From NCBI GenBank assembly GCA_013396915.1, contig VWZL01000812.1:124001-188000 (forward strand): a DNA stretch of 64,000 nucleotides, in the 5' to 3' direction. The stretch comes from Stercorarius parasiticus (taxonomy: Eukaryota; Chordata; Aves; Charadriiformes; Stercorariidae). Every line of letters begins with the position of its first letter. Positions within the stretch are counted from its first letter, which is position 1. The position numbers were made by a program, and so were the translations under genes. Positions 38,656 to 50,340 of this stretch are shown here, one piece after another. The notes under the pieces were generated by a model. It saw only the letters and a program-made list of their open reading frames with translations. It was not told the DNA's origin and searched no databases.

Positions 38656-38704
38656 AGAAGGGAAGGGAAGGGAAGGGAAGGGAAGGGAAGGGAAGGGAAG
38701 GGAG
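38656..38704 (+). repeat. (GGGAA)n microsatellite
   Basis: About nine uninterrupted GGGAA/AAGGG units, the same unit as in the arrays at 37.7-37.9 kb. Confidence 0.93.
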
Positions 38705-41700
38705 GCTACCTATTCTAACTAAACAGGACCAGGAGATGGGCTGAAAACATTGATATGAAAAATTCTTTTAGATATAGTGTCAGCATGTTCCCTGGTATAA
38801 ATTTGGCCAACATCAACTGCTGCTTTTGCAAGTAATCCCCAGGGACTAGTGGTTAGGAAAAAGAGTCTTTTTCCTTCAGGGCATTTGGGTGAATCAGCTA
38901 GTCATCAGAGAAACACAATTAAATCATAGGTGTTTTTTTGTATAAATTTGTTTGTTCTCATATGGTTGAATGCATAGGCAGAGGAAATAAGTAGCTACAG
39001 TCACTGCCTGCAGTATACAAATATGTATGTTTTACATCACGTTCTGAGTCAATACTTTTTCTCTATATTGTGAAAAGTAAGCATAGAAAATCTTCTCCTC
39101 TTACCAAAATAAAATACAGAACTCATGACACGTGCTGGTGATATATATTAGTTTTGCTCCAATACTTTTAATTCCCAGCAAACAGTTTACACCATAAGTG
39201 GAACCCAATAAATCAGGTCTCTTCCATGTTAAACCAAAGCTACAGCAATTGCCTTGGACTCTGCATTACATTGTTCTGAGTCATCCTGGAGTCAGAGAGA
39301 TTCATTAGTTTTTGTGAAAAATTCTCAGGAATTAAACTTATTTCAGAGAAATCTTTCACCAGCTCCTCTCATTTTTGCTGACTTCACTATCCCCCAGCCT
39401 AAAATGATTTGGTGAAAAATTAAGCTGACCTTCAGCTACATTTGCTTGTGGGGTGTGGTTTATACTTGACATCACTACTGAACACTTGCTCAGCTTTTCT
39501 AGGGTGATTATCCTCTATACAAACCTCCCCAGAAATGAAGTAAAACTCAAGTGTGACATTTCTTTGTTTAAAATGAAACTTGACCATAATTCTTCTGTGT
39601 ATTCTTTTTTCTTCTCAGAGGCCACGAGAGGATTAATAGATGATTCATGGTGTGCTCCACAGACTACCCATTTTTTGCTTTCAAGATACTACTAGATTTC
39701 TAATTAAAATAAGGGGTTTTTTTCAGTCCACTAAAAATAATCAGTAATGTCTATTTAAGCAATGAATAGTTTTTCTTTGGCAGCAAAGCATAACTTGATC
39801 AGATTTTAAGGCTGAGGAGTTTATTTGGCTTTTTTTTCTTTCTTTTTTTTTTTTTTTTGTCTCTCCTTGTGGAACTTTGGAATAACTGAGCAGTTAAAAT
39901 TCATGATCTACACTTTTGTGTCATTATTATTGCATTAGCATGAAATTATGGTTCTAGTTAGTCATAATTATACTCATAATTATTCAATTTATCACTATAG
40001 GTCCTCCTGGAAATTTTATTGGAAGAGTTATTAACATTAATAAATTGTTTTTCTTCATATCCATATTATTAATTCACCTCATGTGTGATATGAACTATCA
40101 GCCATAAAATTATTACAAACTCTCTTCTCTGTGTAGCTGATTTAATGATGAAGATTCTGATAACCTTTAGCCAGTTTTCTGGTACAGCTGTTTGTCTTCT
40201 TCACCAAATGTAAACAGAGGGAGACAGGTGGACAATGAAATATTCAGTCCCAGATGCACCCAAGACACTTGATGGCGTTTTTTTTCTTTTTAGCACAGCA
40301 GTCTTGCTGTTTTTCTAAAATTTGTGACAAAAGAAAAAAAGAAAAAGAAAAAGAAAAGAAAAGACATTTCTATGAAGCAGTCCATCAGGTTCACCTGACA
40401 GATATTTCTGGTCAAACTCACAGAAATGCTTGTCAGAGCCCAGAATAGCCAACTCCAAGATCCAGGCACTCAGAATCCAACTCTAACTTTGCAAGTACTT
40501 TTTTTCTGATGCTTTAAACTTGAATACACATGTGAATCTTTACAGTGTCACAGAGCTGTTCACAGCTGAGTTGTACCCAGAGCTGATGCGCTATAGCTGC
40601 ATCATTGCAGTTGTTAAGAAAACATGGAACTGGCTTTCAGAATCTAAATTAGAACTCTGCATAGACTTACACCATTCGATCTACCTCCACATTTTCTGAG
40701 TCATATTCCATTATGTATTCATATATAAATACTTACACATCTGTGTTTATCTATAGATATATACCTACCCTGGCTTCTTTCTCCCATCTGCTGCCCTCCT
40801 GACAATCTTACCAATAACGGTGAGGATCTTCATTGCCTACTAACCCTACGTGATATAAATGAAGCAAGAGACCCAACTCCATTTTCACACATCAAAATTA
40901 ATGTCCAGTTATTGGGTCATAGTTTCAAAGTTTTTTTGTGTTTTTTCATCTTTGAAGCATGTTGATTCATCCCAAAATTGAAAATTACTAAAAACCAGAA
41001 ATCTTTTCAGAGATGGAAAAAAATAGCTGTAGCAAAACGTTTTTTAATATGTATGGCAGAGGGCAAAGGAATGGTCATTTATTACCTAGTCTTGTGGTTC
41101 TTTTAGAATAATTATCAATACCTGCATTACTGTACAAATTGATTTTTTAATTGTCAATTCCTAGTTCTTTCCAACACAAGAGGTCAAAATATTGTAATTG
41201 GCACATAATCTTTCATTTAATAAAACTGCTGGTTTATGTTAGATCTTGACATTGAAGATGGGACTTTTTGGTGTGGAGTACTTTTTGCTGTTCCCCTTTC
41301 TACTTGTTTTCATTGAAAATCTTTAATTATAATTTCTAATACTTTCACACTTAAACAAGGAATGTAAGTGATCTGTAATTCCGCAGTGCAAAGTTAGATA
41401 GGAGAAAGGAATCAAATTCAAAAGCTAAAGATTTTAAAATGTGGCCTCAAATAATAATGCATCAAATATTTTTGGTTGATTTTCCTGAGTTATGAAGAAT
41501 TTAATAACAGATAAATTAGATACATAATACTTTCATTAAAACTTTCTATGTAAAAGTCTCATTGTAGAGACTAGCATGGAACCATAGAACAGATATTTCA
41601 TCCCATGTATTCCCACATTGCATGCTATCTGTTTTATGTAGCAACTAAGTTATTCAGAAACTTACATTTAAGTTAAAATTATAGTAAATCAAAGGCAAAA

Positions 41701-44700
41701 TGTAGTCATGATTAAGACATAAAAGAAGCAATGATGATTACTTCCTCATTAGATGTTAACACTGTCTGTGTTTTACAAAATCATTGAAATATGAACACAA
41801 ACAGAATAATTAGCATAACTAAAACTGGAAAGAAAAAGCATCTCATTATTCCAAGTCCTCCGTGAATGAGTTTCCAATCTGAGTACAAAGGTTTTGTGGA
41901 TCTGCTTTGGTTCCTATCAGCCAGCTCTGAGGCAGTTACATCTTAACCAGACTATCTATAAATAGATACATTTGACTATGTTTGCATTGCAAGATGGAAC
42001 TTTTGTACATATGTGTAGCATTCTGACTTTCTTTCTCAAATTAACGGAGTACTTTGCAAACAAAAATAATCATAGAAATCATCCCAGTGAAGGAGTTCTC
42101 TAGAACATTTCATATATGAAAGCAGTTGCTGGAGGATTCTCTACCAGGGAATCTTAAGATGTATTTAGTGTATTTATTCACTTCCATTTATAATACCAAA
42201 CATTTGTCAAGCCCTTGTCTGAACTGGCTGAGCCTTGCAAATTTGGGACAGATAAAGAAGAACAAATTAAAGATGCTTCTGTAATTGATATTGCTGACAA
42301 GGAAGTGTCACTGGAGTTACAGATGTATTCAGAGCTGACACTGAGAAAAAGGAATTCAAATAGTTCACGACTAAGTGCTCATTGAGAAGCAAAGTACAGA
42401 TCAGGGAATAGCAGAGGAAGCTGTTGGTGGTCAGTTTCAATCTAAGCATGACAGGAGGAACAAGAAGAATTTGAACCTGAAAAAAGTGTTTCCAGGGAAC
42501 AGGTCAACAGATAGACAAGTCAATAGACGTCCAAGTACAATCAAGGAGAAAGCTGGCCTGCCTTGAAGAAGATAGCTGGGAAATGTTAAATGGAGGTTAG
42601 TTTATAGAGGACAAGAATATTGATAGAGATAATTCTCAGGACAGAGAACTAGAGAACAAGGATTTAGGAACTGAATGCATGAAGAGAAAACACCTGATAC
42701 ACAGCCACAGGTGAAACTAAAATTGGAAGGAAAGACTTGAAGATTCATGCAAATGCAGAATCCGTATTCATATCGCATAAAAGAGAGGCAGGCCTAGCAT
42801 AACAGAGAAAGTTACAGTCATTAAATATAAAGGCTAATACAGTCCAAGAATTTAAATAATAAATAATTTTTAAAAAAAAAGCAATCTGATTGGCCACAGA
42901 ATAATTTATGCCAAGCTTCTGGGTAACTAGGAAACCAGATTAAACATGTTTTTCAAGAAGGATGGCACTAAAGTGGCTCCAGATATTCTGGATTACTCGT
43001 CTGACCATTATAACTATAATCACATGTGATCATACCGCATAATTTTGGTGTTTGTATTCCAGTAGAGGATTCAGGCACTTAAAAGACATTGTTTCACCCA
43101 GCTCAGAAGGATCTAAATCTTTTCATGGTATTTTATTGGATATAACAGTAACTTAGGAAGAAGTTTATACTCATCTGCAAAAAACAGTCATGAAGAGCCT
43201 CACACTGGAAAAGGTGTTGCATTTGGACCATATGAACACAAGGACAGACATGTATGGAAGCTGCAAGACATCTCCCGGGCTACATTTTGGCCTTCCTGTT
43301 TGAAATAACAACATACAGAAAATTGGCAACCTCCATAGCCATATCTCAATATTTCTAAGTAAAAATATTAATTTCCTGCTGTAGATGGGGATTCCCAAAT
43401 AGTTTTTCTAGTACACCATATGTTACAAAATGTGTTCTAAATACACATTTACTATCAAATAATATTGTACGCCCCACAAACCTTTTCAAATAACCTGGCA
43501 AGCTGTCTCTCAGGTTTGTTCACTTGGTGATTGGCAATGACCCTCAGCTGGTAACCAATCTTGTATGCCTTTTTTCTTTTTCTTTTTCTTTCTTTCCTTT
43601 TTTTTTTTTTTTTTAAATATATGTTACTGGAATGGTAGAAAGAATAAAACACACTGCAAAAAGAATGTCATTAGAGGAAGATCGCTCTTTAGGTTCATAG
43701 AGCTACTTATAAATAGAAATTGCTTCAGTGCAAAGTGGTTTTTTCTGAGCAGATAAAAATAGAATATTATATTAGGGTAACCTTATAATAAAAACAACTC
43801 CCCAAAATCTCCAGCTTGAGTTGGGAAAAACTACCGGCTAATAAAGACGGTAAGAAAAAAAATAATGTGGTACATTAATATAATTTAAATATTAAAGGCC
43901 TCTCCTTTAGGGGATTAAATAACAGTCAGTTATAAGGATGTGCTGTCCTCTGACTTTGATAAAGAATCGAAAGAGTCACTGGCACTGAAAAAAGGAATAT
44001 ATTAGAATAAAGAAATAGTCTTGTCCCTAAAGCAACTCTCTCTCTCTCTCAAAGAAAAGTTTCTGCCTAGAATGTTCCACCTGACTGACTTTCTTCCAAA
44101 GAAAGAGCATTCACCTCCAAGGGATTCAAACACTGTTATAAAAGGAAAAGATGAAATTTCAGACCCGTGTCAGTGAGGTTTTTAATGACAAAATCCATAG
44201 GAGTAGAAGATATTTACACTTTATGAGGAAAAGAGAACAGTAAGTAAAGCAAGCTCCTTCTTTTGTCCTCATTTGCAGCCATTATGTTATATGTCTGATG
44301 TGTTAGACTGGAGCTTCAAACCTTGAGCACAAGGCTTGCGGGAAACCTCTGCTACAGAGAAGTAGGGACGTTAATTCTAACAAGAGGACTCTTTTCCTCC
44401 CGCCCTGCCTGTCAGGGCAATAAAAGGCTCCCTGGCTTCTTTGCAGTGACTTTGTTGCTCTTAAAATGGCTAAGCATTGACTTTGTGCATTATCTCAGGC
44501 TTCCTTCTCCCTGATAAAACTGATATCTATGTGAAAGAAATATCCTGTGCCTCACAAGGTATCTGCTACACATGAAGCTTGCCTTCTTGAGCCTCGGGGT
44601 GTTGTCTCCACAGAGTGAGCAAAGTGCCTGAGGCTCTGCTGTTTTGATTTTACAACAGCATCTCTGCTTTCAGCTTCACAGACTGTAGCTGGCAGCTTCT

Positions 44701-47700
44701 GTATTTCTTTCTTACTCACGCTGAGTTTAGTATAATTTTAAAGTGTATTTACATGCATCTTCTGAAGAGTAGGATATTTCATTTAGGACTTTTTTTCCTA
44801 TACTTTTCTGTTCTGAATATACGTTTTGCTGCTTTTCTAATATGCTGGTGGCAGGCTCTTTCCATCCTTGTTCCCAGTATAGCATTCCTTCCAGAAAAAA
44901 AGGGGTGCTATGCTAAGCAGAAAAGTATTTCTTCCCTGAGAGTACTGGACACAAAGAACTCTCTAAAGTTGTCTCTGCTTTTTTAGCTGAGAAAACACTT
45001 GGGTCTCTCAAAACGTCTGTCTGAATAGATACATGCTCAAGTACATTATGCATACACCATTTTACAGGACTGTAAAGTGTGCTCCTGAAAGTACATATGC
45101 TTGCTAAGGCAAAGCAAGAGGTTTGCTTGGCACTGTACACGACTGAAAACAAGGAAGAGGCGCTTCAGTTGTTAAGTCCAGCAGCAGCTTTTATGTATGC
45201 ATATACATTTCATAGGAAGTAAGTGAGCAATGTTGAGAGAAAACTCTCTTTTTTAAGGCAGAAGTAATATTATCTGAAGGTATCGATATTGCCTGCATTC
45301 CTCAGTGATTATTATTTTTTCCTCAATTTTGACGGCCAAATGGTGACTTATCCAGGCAGATGGGATGGGCTAAAATGTTCCTTACTGTTCCCCTTGAAAC
45401 AAACACAGGGCTCAGAGTTCCCTGTGAAAGAATATTTTTTCTTTGGATTAAATTTCAGTTATCATCTTATTTTCTGGCTCTTACAAACTCCCACCCAGTC
45501 AGATCTGCAAAATGGATATTTGAAATATTATTTTTGCTGTTAACTGTGGCTTAGGGAAGTGAAGTCTATTGCACTTCATATGGGCTGCTGTAGTCAGTCC
45601 CTTCCTGATAACTGTTCTTAAAATGAGGCTGTGGAAATGAGGTGTCCTATGAGATGGATGATCTCCTTTTCCTACTTACACTAGCAGCTGTTTCTTTGTA
45701 GTCTGACTTCCTTTTGTATATCTCCCTATGATCTATGGCCAACTCAGCTATAGGACACAGGGCAGCACAAGCTTCCAATGTTTGTTCTAGAGCTTTTTGA
45801 CTTTTATAAAGCAGAATACAAATGTAAAAAGCACGCAGTCACTAGCACGACAGAGAGGAGATTAAAAAAAAGTAACAATCAGTAAGTCATTAAAATTGCA
45901 GAAAAAATGTATTGGTGGCATAAGGAAATGTCAGAAAATATAAATTAAATACTATTGTTATCAAAGGTGTATTGCCTTTGCTTATCTTCTTCCATCTCCT
46001 TTCTTTTGTTTCAGAAAGAATTTGTTTAAAATCCTGGTATATTTTTGCAACAATATACAAAATACTAACAAATAAGCTGCTGGCTGTAACAACTGGTACA
46101 ATGTAAAGAAAGAACCTAATTGCCAGAAATATGTAGGTAATACAGTACTTCACAACATAAACTCAGATATCTGTGACTGCTTTTATTAAAACCTGTATCT
46201 CTGTGATTAAAGGTGGTTTCTCTACTTCAAACGTTGATTCTACAGCCCCAATTAAGTTAATCTGTTTAATATCCTCATTACATTGCACATAATAATTTTC
46301 ATAGCTTATTGTATATTAGGTGAATCTAGTACACAGCAAGCAACATAATCTTGTGATTTTTCCATTTAGTGTGAATTACAGAACTTGTTTGGACCAAAGA
46401 ATAAGTACAGACTTACTATTTTTTTCCTCTAACCTTTCCCATGCTTCCATGTGGTTTGGAACTTCTAACTCATTAGAAGTTAACACACACTTGGAGACCA
46501 CAAACATTGAGCTCAATCTCTCATATATTAGGAAAAGCATATTAACATCAAATTATTTGGGGATTTTTTTACTTTAAAGACTGTGAGATTTTTTCCTTTT
46601 TTTTTTCACGTGATGTCTAAAACATTTATTTGATAACTGTATTATCTAATAATTATAAATATCAGTGATATATCTACACCTTTAGGGGTTTTGACAGATC
46701 TGTGGCATTTCCTCAAGACCAGATTTTCTCTCAATACCAAACCCAAACATGTTTTACAGGAACAGCTGGAGGACATTCTCTGGAGACGGACGCTCCTATT
46801 GGTGATTTACTATACTGCTATTATGGCAGGATGGTAATTGGCACACCTTCCAGGGTGTTTGTATGTAAAGTAAGCATGTCACAAAATGTAATATGCACAC
46901 AGCTGACTAGAGCTAGACCATGAAAACTCAAGGGTCACAGCCACTGGAGTCTTGCAGGCAGTATGAAACAGAAATTAGGAAATAAAAATTGTATAATTAA
47001 AGCAAATGCTGTGAATAGTTTATAACTTGTTTATATTTTTTTGTTTTCTTGTCTTTTTTGGCTGTCCATCAACAAATCTTTTGATTTTTTTTCATTTGAA
47101 AATGTAGTAACAGTATCTCTTAGTGGGTTCTGTTTTAGGGTGATTTTTTTCCTGTCTGTGAACTTTAGGTTTTGTCATTTCAAATGTTGCTGTGTCTTAC
47201 AGAAATATATTTACAATGTCAAAAAGTGTGTAATTTGTATTTCAACTGAGTCTTGAAAATGACTAATAGTAACTTGCTATATTACAATTTAGAAAGGCCT
47301 TCTAATGTACAAAATGGTGTAGTTATAACATGAAAAGCATAATTAATTTTACACAAGTATTATTTGGATCAATTTATTTCTATGATCAGTATTTCTAAAT
47401 AATGTAAAAAAGGTAGACCTTAGTAGATGTATTAAAGAAATTACACCTTTTTTTTTGTTTGTTTGTCAGTGCAAATGTGGGTTTGATGCTTGATCTAGTT
47501 TTGAAATTACAGCATTGAACTGATAATGGTCATAGCTTGAAAGGACAATAATACTTTAAATAACTTTTAAAGCATATTTGGGTCACAGCTGCCTCAAAAG
47601 TATTTATGAAATTATATAGCTTGAAGAAGCTTTTATGGTATCCATTTACTTGGTTTCATATTTTCCTAAAAGACAGAACTACGTACGAATTCAAGGAAGT

Positions 47701-48695
47701 GTAAATGCAAATGTTAAAACTGAAGATCGGGATTGCACACATCTATTTTAAGACATGTAAGTAGAAAATTAAATACCAGACTATTTTATTCCACAGAGTT
47801 AATCTCCACTTCCATTATAATCTTTGTCACAGGATGAATTAATTTTATACTATTTTCTTTTCTCATTACACTCCTTGACATGAATATAGTCATATGTCCT
47901 TTTCGGAATGAGCAGATACTTTCAGAACTCAGAATAATTCTACCTCTGATGCTCATATACACTGTAACTTCAGAACACTTTAAAAGAATTACAGTTGTAT
48001 CATCATACAGCTGAGCAGATATTTTTATATGTCCACAGAATACAACAGAGGTTTCCTTTTTCTTTTGGTGGGTTAGCACTGCTCCAATTTTGATGCTAAG
48101 GCACATATTACCATCTGACAGCCACATGCTCTTTCAGACATTTTCATTATGTTTGAGTAACTTGTCATTCCTTTTTCTGGAAACAGATTGATCCTCAAGA
48201 ACCGGTTTCATGACTTGACAGTCTCAAGTAAACAGACTGGATTTATACATTTTCAGTGTTCCAACAAAACAGCACTATGTGCTCACTTTGTTACCATCGC
48301 TGTTTTGTTACTGTTTCATGTTTTTCAGCATTGCAATGTCACAGTACTAGTATTGTTATTTCTTTTGGTAATAAGTAGCTGGCCAAAAGTCAAGCCATAT
48401 AAATTGGATTCAGTTATGGGAGAAAATGATGCTCAAGCCCATTGTTTTGTTTGGTTTTGTTTTGCCATTGTTGTTATTTTTGTAATCCTATTTATTTAAA
48501 AGTCATGTACAAAGTCCTGCTACTCTGAACACAGAACGAATAAAAGAGAAGGCAACTGTTGTCAATAATAGAGGAGAAAGAGAGGTACCATTTTTCAATA
48601 ATATTTAGATTAAAAATACTTCCTCAAAACTACATTTTCTGTATCTTCTATACCTCCCACACTGCCTTTTTTAAAAATTAGTGTATACCCAGTGA
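38705..48695. other. Long AT-rich noncoding stretch
   Basis: No gene recognised; open frames reach 113 codons at most (47786-48127, minus) and have no recognisable domain. Low-complexity tracts include T runs at about 39846-39858, an (AAAAAG)n run at 40332-40362, a (CT)n run at 44036-44050 and a T-rich tract at 43565-43613. The patch 44260-44720 is GC-richer and less repetitive, with an ataaaagg word near 44420. It is a candidate conserved noncoding element, but sequence alone cannot show this. Confidence 0.6.
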
Positions 48696-48945
48696 GATCA
48701 CAGAATCACAGAAAAACCTATGTTAGAATTGAATCTTAGTCCATCCTCCTGCCAAAACCCTGGGATATCTTTATGGCAAGAATAGGCTGCTCAGGTCCTT
48801 CTCCAGACAAGCTCTGAAAATCTCTGAAGGCATTGATTTCCCATCCTGTCTAGGCAATGTCCTATGAGGTTTAACCCCACTTCTGGTGAAGAATCCTTCC
48901 CTATCCTATAACTGCAGTTTACTTTGCTGCAGCATTGTGAATCTT
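48696..48945 (-). mobile_element. Old CR1 LINE, 3' part, split by a younger CR1
   Basis: On the minus strand this is a CR1 3' terminus: 'atcacagaatcacag' at the low-coordinate end, then 'agtccatcctcctgccaaaa', 'ggctgctcaggtccttctcc' and 'gtgaagaatccttccctatc'. It is strongly diverged. The matching continuation of the same old copy resumes at 49848, beyond an inserted, better-preserved CR1. Confidence 0.78.
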
Positions 48946-49847
48946 AGAATCATAGAATCATTTTGGTTGGAAGAGACCTTTAAGATCATCAAGTCCAACC
49001 ATTAACCTAGCACTGCCACTAAACCATGTCCCTCAGCTCTTTTGCATCTTTTAAATTCCTCTAGAGATGGTAACTCAACCACTTCCCTGGGCAGCCTGTT
49101 CCAATGCTTGAGAAACATTTTGGTGAAGAAATTTTTCCTAGTATCCAATCTAAACCTCCTCTGGTGCAGCTTGAGGCCATTTCCTTTCATCCTATCACTT
49201 GTTACATGGGAGAGGAGACCAACCGCCACCTCGCTACACCTCCTTTCAGGTAGGTGTAGAGCACGATAAGGTCTCTCCTCAGCCTCCTTTTCTCCAGGCT
49301 AAACAGCCCCAGCTCCCTCAGCTGCTCCTCATAAGACTTGTTCTCCAGACCCCTCACCAGCTTCATTGCCCTTCTTAGGACATGCTCGAGCACCTCAATG
49401 TCTTTCTTGCAGTGATGGACCCAAAACTGAACACAGTACTTGTGGTGGGGCCTCACCAGTGCCAAGTATAGGGGGATGATCGCTTCCCTAGTTCTACTCG
49501 CCACACTATTCTTTTTACAGGCCTGGATATTGCTGGCCTTCTTGGCCACCTGGGCACACTACTGGCTCATATTCAGCCAGCAGTCAACCAACACCCCCAG
49601 GTCCTTTTCCACCAGGCAGCTTTCTAGACAGTCTTCCCCAAGCCTGTTGTGTTGCATGTGGTTGTTGTGACCTAAGTGCAGGACCTGGCACTTGGCCTTG
49701 TTGAACCTCATACCATAGCCTCAGCCCATTGATCCAGGCTGTCCAGATCCCTCTGTAGAGCCTTATCACCCTCAAGCAGTTCAACACTCCTGCCTACTTG
49801 GTGTCGTCTGTGAACTTACTGAGGGTACATTCAATCCCCTCATCCAC
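48946..49847 (-). mobile_element. Younger CR1 LINE inserted into the older one
   Basis: This is a well-preserved antisense CR1 from its tail (agaatcatagaatca at 48946, the reverse of the ATTCTATG tail) up to the reverse-transcriptase motif-C region at about 49800-49847, where the minus strand encodes [15 protein letters not shown]. It is 5'-truncated there. Landmarks such as 'cagcctccttttctccaggc', 'cacctcaatgtctttcttgc' and 'gtgcaggacctggcacttgg' are standard CR1. It carries the inter-motif region that is missing from the copies at 14 kb and 61 kb, so it serves as an internal ruler for those gaps. Confidence 0.92.
49002..49847 (-). pseudogene. CR1 ORF2 C-terminal region, frameshifted
   Basis: Minus-strand frames encode, in order, the ADD-box region (FTDDT, the T replacing the usual A of the box), the '..[20 protein letters not shown]' segment (49202-49549 frame), '[20 protein letters not shown]' and '[20 protein letters not shown]' (49002-49229 frame). 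The pieces lie in different frames, so at least two frameshifts have accumulated. The reverse-transcriptase fingers and the endonuclease are missing. The copy cannot encode an active enzyme. Confidence 0.85.
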
Positions 49848-50340
49848 TACTTCTTGATCTTTTGCTGTTCATCTTTGGCAAGGGTCTGTCCCCATCTTCT
49901 CTGTAACTCCCTTTTAGGTAGTAGAAGACTACTGCCTCTCCAGTCTAAACATACCTAGTTCCCTTCATTTCTCCTTTCATTTGATGTGCTCCAACTCCCT
50001 AACCACCTTGTTGGTCCACCACTGGTTTCTCCCCAATTTGCAGTCTCTCTCTTCTGTTGGGAGAGCTGAAACAGGCAACATATTCCAAAGGTGGCCAAGT
50101 TGAGGGGAATAATAACCACTCTGGACCTGCTGCAATGTTTTTGTTCATGCAGCCTTCATCACCTCAAGGGCATGCTACAGATTCATGCTCAATTTGCTGC
50201 CTACCAGGATGCCCAGGTCCCTTTCTGCAGACATGCTCCTCAGCCATTTGTTCCACATTCTTCTATCTATTTGTGCTTCACCTGAGGTATCTTGATCAGT
50301 GGCAAACACTTGTGTTTTAGGAAGTAGCTCCTGTTGCTGA
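49848..50340 (-). mobile_element. Old CR1 LINE, 5' part of the split copy
   Basis: Diverged antisense CR1. The minus strand gives a RERDLGILVGSKLSMNL-type segment (compare the CR1 block just before the C-terminal domain) near 50180-50230, and 'cccttttaggtagtagaaga' followed by 'gcctctccagtctaaacata' matches the 'YNYLKGG / FSLE' region. Its CR1 position directly continues from 48945, so with 48696-48945 it forms one old copy interrupted by the 48946-49847 insertion. The upper boundary is uncertain by about 50 bases. Confidence 0.72.

Noticed and set aside
46689..46923. Exon-like segment after ttttgacag and ttttacag acceptors
   Set aside because: Weak donor sites, no recognisable protein, and such acceptor words are common in T-rich DNA.
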